Of a DNA stretch of 64,000 nt, positions 54,792-63,801 are shown in pieces (positions within the stretch are counted from its first letter, which is position 1; each line of letters starts with the position of its first letter). Under the pieces are notes generated by a model, which saw only the letters and a list, made by a program, of their open reading frames with translations, did no database searches and had not been told where the DNA came from. The stretch comes from DASQDN01 sp963825845. Lineage in GTDB: Bacteria; Acidobacteriota; Terriglobia; Bryobacterales; Bryobacteraceae. The stretch is taken from the NCBI GenBank assembly GCA_963825845.1, contig CAWGVL010000080.1, forward strand, positions 75,574 to 139,573, given 5' to 3'. The position numbers were made by a program, and so were the translations under genes.

Positions 54792-55747
54792 CCCGATCTA
54801 AGCAGCGGTTTGTTCACACCTGACTCGCCGAGATTGGCATGTGTAGGCGGCCTACCTTGGCTGTGCCGCATCCGTTAGGCTGCTGACCGATGCGTTCGAC
54901 AGATTCGCCGCATCGATGAATTCGGGCCGGGACGTTCCGTCACCTGTGCCCTGTGGATCATAGACCTCCAACGTGTCAGGTCGGTCACGGGAGGTAACCG
55001 ATTGCGAAAACGGCGAGCCTCAACCGACGACATCCGACGGTTAGCGTGAGAGACATTGAGGACGCGCAGAGTTCACGAACCTTGTGTGTCGTGGACTCTG
55101 TCACTTGCCTTATAAGCCCGTTACCAAGATCTCCCAACGTTGGGGCATCGTCATTCGCTCCACATGTAATGTCGCGTTCTCGAAGTGAGACACTGCGGGC
55201 TACCGATGGGCACGAAATCGCCATCTTATCGTAGCGAGATCAGGCCGCCCGTTCGGTGTACAAATCTTCGTCATTTGTAAGAGAGTTGTCGGAACTGAAC
55301 TTCACATCGTAAGCGGAACCAGATGGGCTCCCAGTCCCTATTGTCAAAGTTGACTTTCTACAAAGCATCACGTGTGATAGCTTAAACTCGATCTGTCGGG
55401 CATCAACAATTGGACTTGACTCGTGGGACTTTCCTCGCATTCCGACCTCCGGAATGGGTTTGTTGCACCTGCGGGTAAGGTGCTCGACACCAGGGCGGGA
55501 GAAAGATGACGCGTTTTGATACGACAACCCGGGAGGCGAAACCGCCTTGTCCGTTCTGCCGGTGCGGGCGTGTGTTCCGCGCAACGCTTTGCGCGGCCTG
55601 TGAAATCCTGTAGTCCGTTTATCCGCACTTGCAGACATCGCACATCCAGACCTCAAAAAGTGACGGCACACAACTCGCTTCGCACGTCGGTTGCCGGAAT
55701 AAGATGACAGTCATGACTGAAAAAGTCCAATCCGAAAGAGGATCAGA
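54792..55747. other. Gene-poor region carrying repeat copy 1
   Basis: Nearly 1 kb without a supportable gene. It contains the 174-nt repeat at 55199-55372, followed at about 55410-55450 by a degenerate copy of the iterated GGACTTGACT/GGACTTT motif seen at 58293-58330. A perfect 12-bp palindrome CAGTCATGACTG (55708-55719) sits 28 nt before the next gene and could be an operator. Confidence 0.45.
55199..55372 (+). repeat. 174-nt direct repeat, copy 1
   Basis: Starts GCTACCGATGGGC and ends CAAAGCATCACG. It aligns without net length change to 58008-58181. The best-conserved block is 28 nt, 55262-55289, identical to 58070-58097. Both copies are in the same orientation, about 2.8 kb apart, outside genes. 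Confidence 0.75.
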
Positions 55748-56408
55748 ATGCTTCCATTCGCACGGAGTTTCGCGTTCCGCCGGCTGCTCGCCGCCGCTTT
55801 TTTTTGCGGAGCCGTATTGTCGGCTGGCCAGCAGCCCGGCCAACTCCCTCCGGCTGCAGGGACACCGCAAGCCGTTCCGCAATCCTACAAGCCGATCACT
55901 GGTGCGGAAAGGTTTCGGTGGTTCGCCCGTATCCACGGTAGGGCCTACGAGCCTGCTGCTCGCAGGACCGCTCAGTGCCGGCTGGGGAACTCTGCGCGAG
56001 AGCCCGGAAGAGTATGGTCCAACCTGGAAGGGCTTCGGACAGCGTTATGGTATGCGGCTCACGGGTATAGCGACAAGCAACGCAATCGAGGCATTGAGCG
56101 GCGCAGCGCTCGGGGAGGATCCCAGATACATTCCTGCGCCTGCCGGAAGCTCGTTCGGCCGCCGGACGCGCCACGTTCTCATTTCAACCTTCGTCGCATA
56201 TCGCCCGGACGGATCAAGAAGACTTTCGTACTCGCGTATAGCAGGCAATGTTGGTAGTAATTTTCTTTCCAATACCTGGCGCGTTGAAAGCGAGCGTTCC
56301 GCGAGCGATGCGTCTCTCCGATGTGTCTGGGGGCTGGCAAGCCGCATGAGCGGCTTTGCTTTTTCGGAGTTCTGGCCAGTTCTGGCCCGGAGACTACGCC
56401 CGCGGTAG
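55748..56408 (+). pseudogene. Acidobacterial exported protein of unknown function, one frameshift
   Basis: ATG 55748, preceded by GAAAGAGG, opens a frame with a signal peptide (FRRLLAAAFFCGAVLSAGQ), a Pro/Gln-rich linker and the motif PITGAERFRWF. Near 55920 one extra base interrupts it. The next frame continues VSTVGPTSLLLAGPLSAGWG, EEYGPTWKGFGQRYGMRLTG, ALGEDPRYIPAP and NFLSNTWRVESE to the stop at 56408. About 219 residues joined. The GEDPRY and EYGPxWxGFGxRYGMRLTG signatures recur in acidobacterial exported proteins of unknown role, possibly membrane-associated. Confidence 0.75.
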
Positions 56409-56420
56409 CGCCCCACCGCA

Positions 56421-56520
56421 CGCAGGCGTCCGTGCCAGCGGCTTCGATCTTGTCGCCCCGCGTCGAACCAATCGCCAGATCGTGGCTTTGACCGGCAACC
56501 GTAGCTTGACTACCACCGGC
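56421..56520 (+). repeat. About 100-nt dispersed repeat, copy A
   Basis: Shares with 62901-63003 the blocks CGCAGGCGTCCG, the 20-nt AGCGGCTTCGATCTTGTCGC and GAACCAATCGCCAGATCG, plus a weaker tail around TTGACC and TTGAC. Read on the minus strand, one frame in both copies encodes DLAIGST, then GDKIEAA, with mismatches partly synonymous. Confidence 0.7.
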
Positions 56521-56552
56521 CACGACAATCGGACTGAAACCCGGAAGATTTA

Positions 56553-56587
56553 AACCTCTCGCCTCTATTCCACAACATGCAGGCTTC
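56553..56587 (+). repeat. Short dispersed repeat, copy 2
   Basis: Matches 53213-53250 through ACCTCTC, CTATTCCAC and AACATGCAGGCTTC, with a 3-nt deletion. It abuts the copy A repeat. Confidence 0.5.
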
Positions 56588-56872
56588 TGTCAAAATCGGA
56601 GGGAGCTTGCGCTGAGCGCTACCCCGTCAATCGCGGCTAATCCGAGTCGCGTCAGCGGCAGGAATTCGAGGACATATCACCCGGATTCCGCAATCTACGG
56701 TTGATCATTCCCATCGGCTTTATATAGTGACGCCGATTCCCCACGCCACACTTATTTGAAATCCCAGGCAGGTTATGTGACATCGAAGTAGTCGCTCGCC
56801 GTCAGTGCAGCCGCGATTCCAAACCAGGTCTGTTTTTAGCGAAACTGATCAAACACGGAAGGAGTTCATGCG

Positions 56873-57937
56873 ATGGGAGACACGATCGTATGCACGATGA
56901 TCGCGGTGGTGATGGTATTGGGCTCCAGCCCGGTTTTGGCACAAGGAACATTCACTCCGCTGGGCGTTAAGAACACCTACGTAGCGAGTATGTCCGCCGA
57001 CGGGACCGTTCTGGTTGGGGTGTGGGGCAACGAAGGTCCAGCTTGGCGGTGGACGCCGGAAACCGGTGTCGTCGACATCGGCAGCGTCAGTCAGCAAGTC
57101 AAAGTTTCAGGGGATGGGCGGACGATCGTCGGCACAGCAAAGGACTCGCAGGGTATTAAGTACGCGGCAATCTGGCAAGGCGGAAAAGACTGGCGAACGC
57201 TGCCGGCGCCGCCCAACGGGCGGGTCCTGGACGGCGGCGTCACCAGCGGCTGGGGCGTTTCGGCGGACGGCTCAGTCATCGTTGGGTTGGTCTGGGTCTC
57301 CGGTGGCGGTGCGCAAGGTTTCCGCTACGACGCGGCCACTGGAAAGTCGGTGGCCCTGGGTAGCCTTAAAGGCGGGAGCACCCGCGCGAACGTCGTCTCC
57401 GGTGACGGAAATGTCGTCGCGGGTTGGGACGATGTCGATGGCAGAGGCCCGTGGTACGGAGTGATCTGGTGGAACGGGTTGGAACGGCTGATGAATCCGT
57501 TTAACGAGGTCGGGCAGGTGGAAGGGATCAACTATTCGGGCTCGGTGCTGGTCGGACGGGGACATCCGAAGGCTTGGACGCACGCATACCGGTTTACCTC
57601 ATGGGATGGCCACCTGGAGGATCTCGGAGTGCTGAGATATCCGGAGGACACTCCGATGTTCAAGGATTATTCGGTCGCGCTGGCGACGAGCGACGATTCC
57701 AACGTTGTCGTGGTGGGCTATAACGGCTATCAGCCGCCCACTGACGCGTTCATCTGGAAGCCCGAAACCGGGATGATGCGGCTGAAGGAATTCCTGACGA
57801 GCAAGGGCATTTCGGGTCACGAGACGTGGACCCTTGTCAACGCCAACTGCGTGAGCCCGAACGGCAAAATCATCGCAGGGACCGGCATCAATAACGTGGC
57901 ACAGAGAGTCGAGGGGTTCATCGTTACACTCCCGTGA
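56873..57937 (+). CDS. Secreted HAF-type propeller protein
   Basis: 354 residues. Start ATG 56873 is 8 nt from GGAAGGAG; an overlapping ATG at 56868 is out of frame. Signal peptide (MIAVVMVLGSSPVLAQG) then about six repeats alternating ADGTVLVGVW, SGDGRTIVGTA, SADGSVIVGLV, SGDGNVVAGWD and SPNGKIIAGTG with AWRWTPETGV, GFRYDAATGK and AFIWKPETGM. These are extracellular HAF-repeat propellers of unknown function. The gene lies between the two copies of the 174-nt direct repeat. Confidence 0.82.
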   Translation: MGDTIVCTMIAVVMVLGSSPVLAQGTFTPLGVKNTYVASMSADGTVLVGVWGNEGPAWRWTPETGVVDIGSVSQQVKVSGDGRTIVGTAKDSQGIKYAAIWQGGKDWRTLPAPPNGRVLDGGVTSGWGVSADGSVIVGLVWVSGGGAQGFRYDAATGKSVALGSLKGGSTRANVVSGDGNVVAGWDDVDGRGPWYGVIWWNGLERLMNPFNEVGQVEGINYSGSVLVGRGHPKAWTHAYRFTSWDGHLEDLGVLRYPEDTPMFKDYSVALATSDDSNVVVVGYNGYQPPTDAFIWKPETGMMRLKEFLTSKGISGHETWTLVNANCVSPNGKIIAGTGINNVAQRVEGFIVTLP

Positions 57938-58007
57938 CCCGAGCTCGGTCGAAGCATCTCGCTTCAGCTATTGTGAAGTCCCGATTTCCGAAAGACAGAC
58001 GCTGCAC

Positions 58008-58181
58008 GCTACCGATGGGCCTAAGCTGGCGAATCTATGGTAGCGAGATCAGCCGCCGTTCAGCGCACGAAATCTTCGTCATTTGTAAGAGAGTTGTTGG
58101 AAACGGAAACTCACGTGGGAAGCGGAAACAGATAACTCCCATTCGCCGTTGTAAAGCCTTAACCTTCTGCAAAGCATTACG
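58008..58181 (+). repeat. 174-nt direct repeat, copy 2
   Basis: Starts GCTACCGATGGGC and ends CAAAGCATTACG; partner of 55199-55372. A minus-strand frame through both copies begins the shared part with VMLCR, but the rest differs, so a conserved protein is not supported. Confidence 0.75.
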
Positions 58182-58284
58182 AGCGTGTCAATTGGCTCCT
58201 GCCTGTGGAAGTCTTCATGGACAACCATCCTTACGTGCGGAAGCTTGCGTCTTACCTGCAATAACCTGAACTTGGCCTGACGTG

Positions 58285-58340
58285 TAATAGGCTGGACTTG
58301 ACTTGACGGACATTCTGGCGGGACTTTACTTGTCGGACAG
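58285..58340 (-). repeat. Iterated 18-mer resembling a transposon end
   Basis: On the minus strand GTCCGACAAGTAAAGTCC is followed 9 nt later by GTCCGTCAAGTCAAGTCC, two near-identical 18-mers. Spaced iterated motifs of this kind mark the termini of IS21-type elements, but no transposase is in the window. A degenerate version follows repeat copy 1 near 55410-55450. Confidence 0.5.
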
Positions 58341-58678
58341 TCCCTCACCTCCGATAGTGCCGTTCCTCAGGCTCATGTGTCTTACAGGGCTTATGCACAG
58401 GAGCCACTGAGGTATACTGAGCAGTCATCGGAAGCGTCCCATTTCGATAAAAACGCCAGTCCGGGACACGACGTGTTAAAGAGTGTGAGTTAGTTTGTCC
58501 CAATGCGCCGTGGTAGTTATCGTGCTGTCAGGTCGATTCTGAACTGTGACGTCATGGGCTTCGATTCGGAACCATCCCAAGGGGGCAATAATTCGGAAGA
58601 GGTAACACCGTCCTTCGGAACCTTCGCATTTACGCATTGCCGCGCAGGTGAGCGTGTCTGACCATAGCGAGTTATAGT

Positions 58679-61600
58679 TTGCGGAGAATCCTTCTATCCG
58701 TCGTGGGACCGCTGATTTTTTGCTGCTCAGGCATTGCTGCCGGCAGCAGCGTGCGCAAACCGGCCTCGCCGGCAAATGGTGTCGTTCGGCTGCCCGTAGT
58801 TGATGCGCAGGACATCCGCTTTACTCAAATCTCCATTTATGGAGAACCCTTTCCGGCAGAGATTCAAAGCATCACGGAGGATAACTACGGCTTCCTCTGG
58901 GTAGGTACTGAAGGCGGACTGTACCGTTACGACGGATACAGTCTTAAACCGTACCAGCACGATCGTAATGATTCCAACAGCCTGAGCGACAGCAGGATCA
59001 GAGTTGTTTACCGGGATCGGGAAGGCATCCTCTGGACCGGCGGGGGCAACCAGGCGGGGCTCGACCGCCTTGATCCGGCTGAGAACACGTTTAAGCATTA
59101 CCGGAATGATCCAGCAGATGACCGGAGCCTGAGCGACGACGGAGTCGGTTGCGTCTATCAGGATCGCAAGGGGGCATTGTGGGTGGGTACGCGGGGCGGG
59201 CTCAACCGCCTGGACCCGGCAACCGGGACCTTTGTCCGCTACTACCCCGCCGGCCGGGATGCCGGCTCCCAGAGCAGCAATAATATCAGCTCCATTCTGG
59301 AAGATCGGCTGGGCAATCTGTGGCTGGGCACTCGCGCCGGACTCGTCACGCTCGACCGGGCATCGGGAAGGTTTTCGCAAGTTCTGGAGGATCCGGCAAA
59401 TCCGCGCAGCCTTTTCCGTGACTTCGTGAGCTCCATTTGGGAGGACCATTCGGGCCTGCTGTGGATGGGCGCGGTGGGGGTAAGCGGGTTGAGCTCCTTG
59501 GACGTGAAGACAGGCAGGTTCACGCGTTACTCGTTTTACTCTGACCAGACAGGTAAGACAGCCATTCCTGACGTGACGAAAGTCTATGAAGACGGAGACG
59601 GAGTGTTGTGGTTAGGTACCCGCGGTGGAGGGCTGCTGAAGCTCAATCGGCAGCGCAATCAGGCCATTCGATACCGCAGAGACCCTGCGAATCCTAACAG
59701 TCTGCACAATGACGTCGTCCAGACGGTGTTTGAAGATAGCGAAGGAATGATGTGGGTAGGCGCCTGGGGTGGCTTGAGCCGCTTTCCGAGAAGGCCGCTC
59801 CGCTTTGTGAACTATCTCAACAGTGCCAGCAACCCCGCGGGCCGGAATGATGAATTGATCCGGGCCGTACATCGCGACAGCAGGGGATTGCTGTGGATCG
59901 CGACTGACCAGGGGCTTAGCCGGCTTGACCGAAAGACGGGCCAAGTAGTCTTCTATCGGCACGATGCGAAGGATGTCCACAGTGTGTCTACTAATATCGT
60001 CAACGCAATCGGCGAAGACACGTCAGGAATACTTTGGTTTGGCACAAAGGGTGGAGGACTCAACCGCTTCGATTCTGCGACGGGACGATTCTTCGGCTAT
60101 CGACACGACCCGCTGAACCCCGGGAGCCTGAGCACCGACACAGTGTGGAGTCTGCTGGTCGACCATCAAGGACAGCTATGGGTAGGTACGGAAGGAGGCG
60201 GCCTGAACCGCTTTGATTCCACTACGGGACACTTCACACGCTATCGATATGGCCCAAACGATCATCGAAGTCTGGTCGACAACATAAAGGCGATATTCGA
60301 GGACCACGCTGGGTTTCTTTGGTTGGGGACGCAAGCCGGGCTGTACCGGTTTGACCCGAAGACCGGGCGCTTTACTCCATATACCTATCACCCTCAAGAC
60401 CCTCGCAGCCTGAGCCATGACGATGTCACCGCCATCCGGGAGGACAGGCGGGAACGTCTCTGGATTGGTACCCGGCGCGGCCTCAACCTGTTCGATCGAA
60501 GCAGAGGTACTTTTTCCGTTTTCACAACGAAGGACGGCCTGCCCGGTGACATTATTGAGGCAATTCTGGAAGATGATCAGGGATTTCTCTGGCTGGCTAC
60601 GCATAACGGCCTCAGCCGATTTCATCCGGAGACCAGGACCTTTCGCAATTATTCAGAATCGGATGGCTTGCCGAGCAATTTCCTCAACCCGTTTGGCGTA
60701 GAGGGCAGCTGGCGAAGCGAGGACGGAGAGATGTTTTTTGGGTCAACCAAGGGCGTGACCACATTCTATCCGGATCGACTTTCGCCTAATGACTACGTGC
60801 CGCCGGTTGTATTGACAGACTTTCAATTGTTCAACAAGCCTGTGCAGCCGGGTGCAGACTCTCCGCTTCACAAGCCCATCTGGGCAACCGATTCCCTGAC
60901 GCTGACTCATGAACAGAGCATTTTCACGCTGCAATTCTCTGGCTTGAGTTATGCAGCCCCAGAGAAGAACCGATACCGCTATCGGCTGGAGGGGCTGGAA
61001 TCAGAGTGGAATGAGGTGGATAGCAGACGGCGCCAAGCCACGTATACCGGTCTTCCTGCGGGGCATTATGTTTTTCGAGCTCAGGCATGCAGCAAGGACG
61101 GGGTGTGGAACGAAAAGGGTGTAACCCTCGGCCTTACCGTGCTGCCACCGTGGTGGGCGACTTGGTGGTTCAGGAGCATAGCCGGCCTTGCGATTGCGGG
61201 TGCGATGTTGGCCGCATACAAAGCTCGCGTCAGGGGTTTGCATCTGGCAGCTGTCAGACTTGAGGCTCAGGTAGCACAGAGGACTCACGAACTCGAGATC
61301 GCTAAGGAAGCGGCGGAGCGCGCCAACAAGGCCAAGAGTACATTTCTTGCAACGATGAGCCATGAGCTCCGTACGCCCCTCAATGCGATTCTTGGCTTCT
61401 CCGCCATGCTGCGCGACAGCCCGGATCTTCGCGACGAACATAGAAAAAGCCTGCAAATCGTCAATCGCAGCGGGGAGAACCTGCTCAGCCTCATCGATGA
61501 CGTGCTGGATATGGCAAAGATCGAAGCCGGGCGCATGACGCTGGAGGAACGGGGCTTCGATGTCGGAAGTCTCGTCAGTGACACCATCGATATGATGCGC

Positions 61601-62734
61601 GCTCACGCCGGTAACAAGGGGCTGGACATCTTTTTCGAGAGTTCTCCTTCGATACCGCGGTTCGTCCGCGCCGATGCCGGCAAACTTCGTCAGGTGTTGA
61701 TCAACCTGCTGGGCAACGCCGTCAAGTTCACGGAGCGCGGCAGTGTGACTGTTCGTCTGGATGCCAGCACGATGGACGTCAGGACGATTGACGACCTGCG
61801 CCGCACCTTGCTGATCCTGGAAGTGGAAGACACAGGTATCGGAATCGCCCAGGAAGATCAGGCGCGCATCTTCGATGTCTTTGTCCAGACAGGCAACGCA
61901 ACTACCCAGAAAGGTACTGGACTGGGGCTCAGCATCACGCAGCGATTAGTCCAACTTATGGGTGGGACGATGAGCGTCCATAGTGCGCCAGGCCAGGGGT
62001 CGCTCTTCAGGGTGGACCTGCCCGTGGAGCAAGTTCAGACTTCCGATGTGACAGCTGATGATGACCACAGGCAAGTCCTGGCCCTTGCGCCTGGACAACC
62101 CGACTGCCGCGTCCTGATTGTGGAAGATAAGCGAGAGAACTGGTTGTTGCTGCAGCGGCTGTTACTGGATGCCGGATTCCAGGTGCAAGTGGCCCAGGAT
62201 GGTCTTGAGGCAGTCGAGATGTATCGCAGCTGGCAGCCGCACCTGATCTGGATGGATGTACAGCTTCCCGTGTTGGGAGGACCGGAGGCTACTGCCAGGA
62301 TTCGGGCTTTGGATGGTGGCGCGGCAGTGAGGATTGTGGGGCTTTCGGCTTCGGCGTTCGCCTATGAGCAAAAGGAATATCTGGCGGCAGGAATGGATGA
62401 TTTCCTGCGCAAGCCTTTCCGGCGAGAGGAGATCTTCGACGTCATGGCCCGCCAACTCGGTATACGGTATTCGTATGGACAAGCGCAACCGGTGCACGCA
62501 CCTGATCCATCTCCGTTTTTCCAGGCGGACCTCTCGAGACTTCCACAACAACTGCGTGACGATCTGGCCAACGCCGTCCTTCGTTTGGAGTCCATGCATA
62601 TCAGTGAAGTCATCGACCGCGTGGCGCAACACGATGCCCAGTTAGGAGAGGTCTTATCCCGCGCCGTAGAGCGGCTCGAATATACGCCGATTCTCAAGGC
62701 GCTTGAGCGGAGTAATGCCCGTTTGCGCGCCTAA
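58679..62734 (+). CDS. Hybrid sensor histidine kinase with Reg_prop propeller
   Basis: 1351 residues from TTG 58679, with a signal peptide. About fourteen Reg_prop repeats of the form GFLWVGTEGGLYRYD or GLNRLDPATG fill residues 50-690 as two periplasmic propellers, followed by a Y_Y_Y domain (about 757-815), a membrane helix (about 829-847) and HisKA with phospho-acceptor His895 in MSHELRTPLN. The ATPase domain has NLLGNAVKF, DTGIGIA and GTGLGLS. The receiver has Asp1193 in IWMDVQLP, with a helical tail. It lacks the HTH_AraC output of classical Bacteroidetes HTCS proteins, so it must signal through a separate partner. The likely ligand is an oligosaccharide. No regulator gene is adjacent. 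Confidence 0.93.
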   Translation: MRRILLSVVGPLIFCCSGIAAGSSVRKPASPANGVVRLPVVDAQDIRFTQISIYGEPFPAEIQSITEDNYGFLWVGTEGGLYRYDGYSLKPYQHDRNDSNSLSDSRIRVVYRDREGILWTGGGNQAGLDRLDPAENTFKHYRNDPADDRSLSDDGVGCVYQDRKGALWVGTRGGLNRLDPATGTFVRYYPAGRDAGSQSSNNISSILEDRLGNLWLGTRAGLVTLDRASGRFSQVLEDPANPRSLFRDFVSSIWEDHSGLLWMGAVGVSGLSSLDVKTGRFTRYSFYSDQTGKTAIPDVTKVYEDGDGVLWLGTRGGGLLKLNRQRNQAIRYRRDPANPNSLHNDVVQTVFEDSEGMMWVGAWGGLSRFPRRPLRFVNYLNSASNPAGRNDELIRAVHRDSRGLLWIATDQGLSRLDRKTGQVVFYRHDAKDVHSVSTNIVNAIGEDTSGILWFGTKGGGLNRFDSATGRFFGYRHDPLNPGSLSTDTVWSLLVDHQGQLWVGTEGGGLNRFDSTTGHFTRYRYGPNDHRSLVDNIKAIFEDHAGFLWLGTQAGLYRFDPKTGRFTPYTYHPQDPRSLSHDDVTAIREDRRERLWIGTRRGLNLFDRSRGTFSVFTTKDGLPGDIIEAILEDDQGFLWLATHNGLSRFHPETRTFRNYSESDGLPSNFLNPFGVEGSWRSEDGEMFFGSTKGVTTFYPDRLSPNDYVPPVVLTDFQLFNKPVQPGADSPLHKPIWATDSLTLTHEQSIFTLQFSGLSYAAPEKNRYRYRLEGLESEWNEVDSRRRQATYTGLPAGHYVFRAQACSKDGVWNEKGVTLGLTVLPPWWATWWFRSIAGLAIAGAMLAAYKARVRGLHLAAVRLEAQVAQRTHELEIAKEAAERANKAKSTFLATMSHELRTPLNAILGFSAMLRDSPDLRDEHRKSLQIVNRSGENLLSLIDDVLDMAKIEAGRMTLEERGFDVGSLVSDTIDMMRAHAGNKGLDIFFESSPSIPRFVRADAGKLRQVLINLLGNAVKFTERGSVTVRLDASTMDVRTIDDLRRTLLILEVEDTGIGIAQEDQARIFDVFVQTGNATTQKGTGLGLSITQRLVQLMGGTMSVHSAPGQGSLFRVDLPVEQVQTSDVTADDDHRQVLALAPGQPDCRVLIVEDKRENWLLLQRLLLDAGFQVQVAQDGLEAVEMYRSWQPHLIWMDVQLPVLGGPEATARIRALDGGAAVRIVGLSASAFAYEQKEYLAAGMDDFLRKPFRREEIFDVMARQLGIRYSYGQAQPVHAPDPSPFFQADLSRLPQQLRDDLANAVLRLESMHISEVIDRVAQHDAQLGEVLSRAVERLEYTPILKALERSNARLRA

Positions 62735-62841
62735 CGACACGGCGTCGTCTGACAGTGGCGATGTCATCGGACACGCGGATCTGCAAGGTCGAATCCTGAC
62801 AATCACATTACCGTTCCTCTCGCATCCGCTGGTTGAGTACA

Positions 62842-62868
62842 GTCACAGAGATCTCCTTTCTCTGTGAC
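62842..62868. terminator. Perfect 10-bp stem-loop after the hybrid kinase
   Basis: GTCACAGAGA (62842-62851), loop TCTCCTT, then TCTCTGTGAC (62859-62868). It lies 108 nt after the kinase stop. No T-run follows, so it is either a weak terminator, a protein-binding palindrome or part of the adjacent repeat element. Confidence 0.4.
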
Positions 62869-62900
62869 CGACGTTATCGCTGACGAGCTACCAGGCACAC

Positions 62901-63003
62901 CGCAGGCGTCCGCCGAGCGAGCGGCTTCGATCTTGTCGCCCGGCGTAGAACCAATCGCCAGATCGGAGTGCCTTGACCTGCAAGCCGTAGGTTGACAAAC
63001 ACC
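62901..63003 (+). repeat. About 100-nt dispersed repeat, copy B
   Basis: Partner of 56421-56520, same orientation, 6.5 kb away. The minus-strand reading frame gives DLAIGST, then GDKIEAA as in copy A. It is immediately upstream of the terminal module, itself of a type common in repeat-rich acidobacterial DNA. Confidence 0.7.
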
Positions 63004-63177
63004 AGGCACAAAGCCGCCACTCAAAACCCATCCACAGCACACGCGAATTTCTATCTAGCCTCCTCCCAACCACTTACCCGCCGGCCCCGTCTCGATCCGG
63101 CCCCGCGCATGCGAACATCAAGCCAGGAGCGAGCGCCGCCAATCGGCCCGCTCCTTTTCTATTGGATCGAAACCCAA

Positions 63178-63801
63178 ATGGCATCAGAACGACAGCGCGA
63201 GGCCAATCGCCGCAACGGCCAAAAGGCGGACCCAAGACCGAAGCCGGCAAACAACGCAGCCGCCTGAACACCTTGAAGCACGGCCTCACCTCGACAACGC
63301 TCGTAGTCCTCCCCGAGGAACACGAGCATGAATACCAGGAAGTCCTCCGCGGCTTCCGCGAGTCCTTCCAGCCGCACAACGCGGCCGAAGACGCGCTCGT
63401 CCTGCGCCTCGCCCAAGCCCACTGGCGCAGCCTCCGGTCGCGCCGTGTCGAGAGGGAATCCTCAACATCACCGCCGCCAACGAACGGCCCTCGCCAGGAA
63501 CATCGTCGAGGACTGCCCGGAAGAACTCAACCCGCATAACGGAATCGCCGTCGGCTTCATGATCAATCCGGCCGAGCGCTGGCAGACCTATCTCCGCTAC
63601 GACACCACCATCGCCCGTGATTTCTTCAGAACGCTCGATGCCCTTACACGACTTCAGCGGGCGCCAGCGCAGCAACAGCAAAGCGCCCCAAAAGCCTGTC
63701 GCGGCAGCGGCCGCGGCAGTGTCCGATTCCGGGATTCGGTCCGTTTCGCAAAACACCGGAGCACATCTGGATCACAACGAACAAAACTCACACACGCATG
63801 A
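63178..63801 (+). pseudogene. KHGLTS-type conserved protein, two compensating frameshifts
   Basis: ATG 63178 starts ASERQREANRRNGQK. One lost base near 63225 moves into a frame with GGPKTEAGKQRSRLNTLKHG, EEHEHEYQEVLRGFRESFQP and AEDALVLRLAQAHWRSLR. One extra base near 63455 returns to the first frame with ARNIVEDCPEELNPHNGIAV, NPAERWQTYLRYDTTIARDF and a low-complexity tail to 63801. The TGPKTxxGKxxSRLNxLKHGL N-terminus is a signature of a very abundant, uncharacterised acidobacterial family. The stop overlaps the next start (ATGA). Confidence 0.78.

Larger units (their letters stand above)
56409..56872. other. Intergenic region with two dispersed repeats
   Basis: Contains the repeat at 56421-56520 (partner at 62901-63003) and the short repeat at 56553-56587 (partner at 53213-53250). 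No gene is supported. The 3' end holds the ribosome-binding site GGAAGGAG (56857-56864) for the next gene. Confidence 0.5.
57938..58678. other. Gene-poor region carrying repeat copy 2 and iterated motifs
   Basis: No gene is supported in these 741 nt. It holds the 174-nt repeat (58008-58181) and the iterated motif at about 58285-58340. It leads into the TTG start of the hybrid kinase at 58679, for which I see no clear promoter. Confidence 0.45.
62735..63177. other. Intergenic region with hairpin and dispersed repeat
   Basis: No gene is supported. It contains the perfect hairpin at 62842-62868 and repeat copy B at 62901-63003, and runs up to the start of the terminal two-gene module. Confidence 0.5.

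Noticed and set aside
55240..55671. 143-residue open frame on - through repeat copy 1
   Set aside because: The equivalent frame through copy 2 diverges after a few residues, so coding conservation is not supported.
52981..58678. CRISPR array in the repeat-rich region
   Set aside because: Repeats are few, long, diverged and irregularly spaced; there are no regular spacers or cas genes.
58679..62734. Tandem kelch or WD40 protein
   Set aside because: The repeats carry the LWxGTxxGLxRxD pattern of Reg_prop and are followed by Y_Y_Y and histidine kinase domains.
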